DNA of 8,181 nucleotides from Spirochaetia bacterium UBA5368 (GTDB taxonomy: Bacteria > Spirochaetota > UBA4802 > UBA5368). The translations under genes and the position numbers were made by a program. Shown here in pieces: positions 7,367 to 8,181 of the stretch; positions within the stretch are counted from its first letter, which is position 1, and the number at the start of each line of letters is the position of its first letter. The stretch covers positions 59,518 to 67,698 of the forward strand of contig DHPI01000038.1 in NCBI GenBank assembly GCA_002407865.1, written 5' to 3'. The notes below the pieces were generated by a model. The model did no database searches, was not told where the DNA came from, and saw nothing but the letters and a program-made list of their open reading frames with translations.

Positions 7367-7410
7367 ATCCCCTTTCGTCCGGAACGGGCAGGGAGGGGAT
7401 TTTGTGTTTT
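7367..7410 (+). terminator. Second hairpin with T-rich tail in the dnaK-dnaJ gap
   Basis: ATCCCCTTTC (7367-7376) can pair with GGGAGGGGAT (7391-7400), eight Watson-Crick pairs and two G-T pairs, closing a 14-base loop. The next bases, 7400-7410, are T-rich (TTTTGTGTTTT). It may be a back-up terminator for dnaK or a leader structure ahead of dnaJ. Confidence 0.5.
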
Positions 7411-7441
7411 GACAGGCGCGGCATATGCGGATGTTGCATAC

Positions 7442-7469
7442 GTGACATGCTGTGACAATGCTTTATATT
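7442..7469 (+). promoter_or_regulatory. Tentative dnaJ promoter
   Basis: GTGACA (7442-7447) and TATATT (7464-7469), 16 bases apart, each match the sigma-70 boxes at five of six positions. The predicted start near 7476 would fall inside the dnaJ ribosome binding site, which weakens the call. An isolated perfect TTGACA lies at 7409-7414 but has no good -10 at normal spacing. If neither is used, dnaJ depends on read-through from dnaK. Confidence 0.25.
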
Positions 7470-7484
7470 CAATGAGGGACGACA

Positions 7485-8181
7485 TTGGCGACGAAAAGGG
7501 ACTACTATGAGGTGCTCGGCGTTCAGAAAAACGCGGCAGAGGATGAAATTAAGCAGGCATACAGAAAGCTTGCGCTGAAATATCATCCTGACAGAAACAA
7601 GGGAAATCCGGAGGCCGAGGAGAAATTCAAGGAGGCCACAGAGGCCTACGAAGTGCTGCGGGACCCTAAAAAACGCGCGTCGTACGATAAATACGGCCAT
7701 GAAGGGGTCGCGGGATTAGAAGGATTCGGGCGCGGCGCATATACGGATTTTTCCGATATTTTCGGCGATTTTGATCTTGGTGATATTTTTGAGGGTTTCT
7801 TCGGCGCGGGGTTCGGTGCCCGTGGGAGAAGCAAGCGCCCTCGGCGGGGCTCTGACATTCAGTACGATCTCGCCATCGAGCTCGAGGATGCCGCGACGGG
7901 GACGGAGGTGCAGATCGAGATACCTCGAAACGAGGTGTGCGCGTCGTGCAATGGGACTGGATCTTCGGCGGGATCGAAGCCGGTTGTGTGCCCCGTGTGT
8001 AACGGCACCGGCCAGGTGCGGCAGACGCAGGGTTTTTTCTCCATTACACAGACCTGCTACAAGTGTCGCGGCGAAGGCAAAATTATCACATCGCCGTGTA
8101 AAACGTGCGGCGGCAACGGCCTTGTGATGAAGAAACGGAAAATCACCGTGAAAATACCCGCGGGTGTCGAATCGGGCTCGC
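7485..8181 (+). CDS. dnaJ: Chaperone DnaJ (Hsp40), TTG start, 3' end missing
   Basis: DnaJ delivers unfolded proteins to DnaK and stimulates its ATPase. 232 residues are visible and the frame runs off the right edge; the rest of the peptide-binding and dimerisation domains lies outside. The J domain (about 5-70) has the essential HPD at 34-36. The Gly/Phe region (about 74-115) contains [16 protein letters not shown]. All four zinc-binding CxxCxGxG repeats are intact, starting at Cys152, Cys169, Cys191 and Cys205. The start is TTG 7485, giving [17 protein letters not shown] (7474-7478) lies six bases upstream, a TGA at 7473-7475 closes the frame, and no ATG or GTG lies between that stop and the J domain. 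A 198-base gap with two hairpins separates it from dnaK. The Gly/Phe and zinc regions resemble leptospiral DnaJ from memory, untested here. Confidence 0.97.
   Translation, partial: MATKRDYYEVLGVQKNAAEDEIKQAYRKLALKYHPDRNKGNPEAEEKFKEATEAYEVLRDPKKRASYDKYGHEGVAGLEGFGRGAYTDFSDIFGDFDLGDIFEGFFGAGFGARGRSKRPRRGSDIQYDLAIELEDAATGTEVQIEIPRNEVCASCNGTGSSAGSKPVVCPVCNGTGQVRQTQGFFSITQTCYKCRGEGKIITSPCKTCGGNGLVMKKRKITVKIPAGVESGS

Noticed and set aside
7771..8127. 118-codon plus-strand frame inside dnaJ
   Set aside because: Arg/Ala-rich out-of-frame reading of the dnaJ Gly/Phe and zinc-finger region.

Overview
The window is an ordinary-looking piece of a bacterial chromosome with every gene on the + strand. It carries the 3' part of an acyl-CoA synthetase gene, a short-chain dehydrogenase, a pair of unrecognised genes, and a heat-shock chaperone cluster in the order hrcA-grpE-dnaK-dnaJ, cut off by the right edge. 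DnaK has the N-terminal-lobe segment that I associate with diderm (Gram-negative type) DnaKs. The DnaJ glycine/phenylalanine region and the gene order recall spirochaetes, especially Leptospira-like relatives. Spirochaetota is therefore a tentative placement, an inference from memory of protein resemblance and not from a search. Base composition looks balanced, near 50% GC, and no gene stands out strongly as foreign.

Region 1 (1-2207) is lipid or general metabolism: an AMP-forming long-chain acyl-CoA synthetase, open at the left edge, then an SDR oxidoreductase with its own strong ribosome binding site. A weak terminator-like structure lies between them. Region 2 (2208-3277) holds a 54-codon gene and a 270-codon gene separated by 9 bases. 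The second gene's Shine-Dalgarno overlaps the first gene's stop, so the two are probably translationally coupled. Neither belongs to a family I can name.

Region 3 (3278-8181) is the chaperone operon. A promoter and a perfect CIRCE operator lie directly upstream of hrcA, so HrcA should repress its own operon. GrpE (nucleotide exchange factor), DnaK (Hsp70) and DnaJ (Hsp40) follow and work as one folding machine. The non-coding gaps are informative. A stem-loop followed by a T run sits between hrcA and grpE. A strong intrinsic terminator follows dnaK. A second hairpin with a T-rich tail lies in the 198-base gap before dnaJ. dnaJ starts with TTG, an assignment supported by an upstream in-frame stop and a well-placed ribosome binding site.

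I found no mobile element, CRISPR array, tRNA or rRNA, and no sign of an exotic new system. The observations most worth a second look are the unknown gene pair next to the CIRCE operon and the hairpins that may set chaperone stoichiometry.
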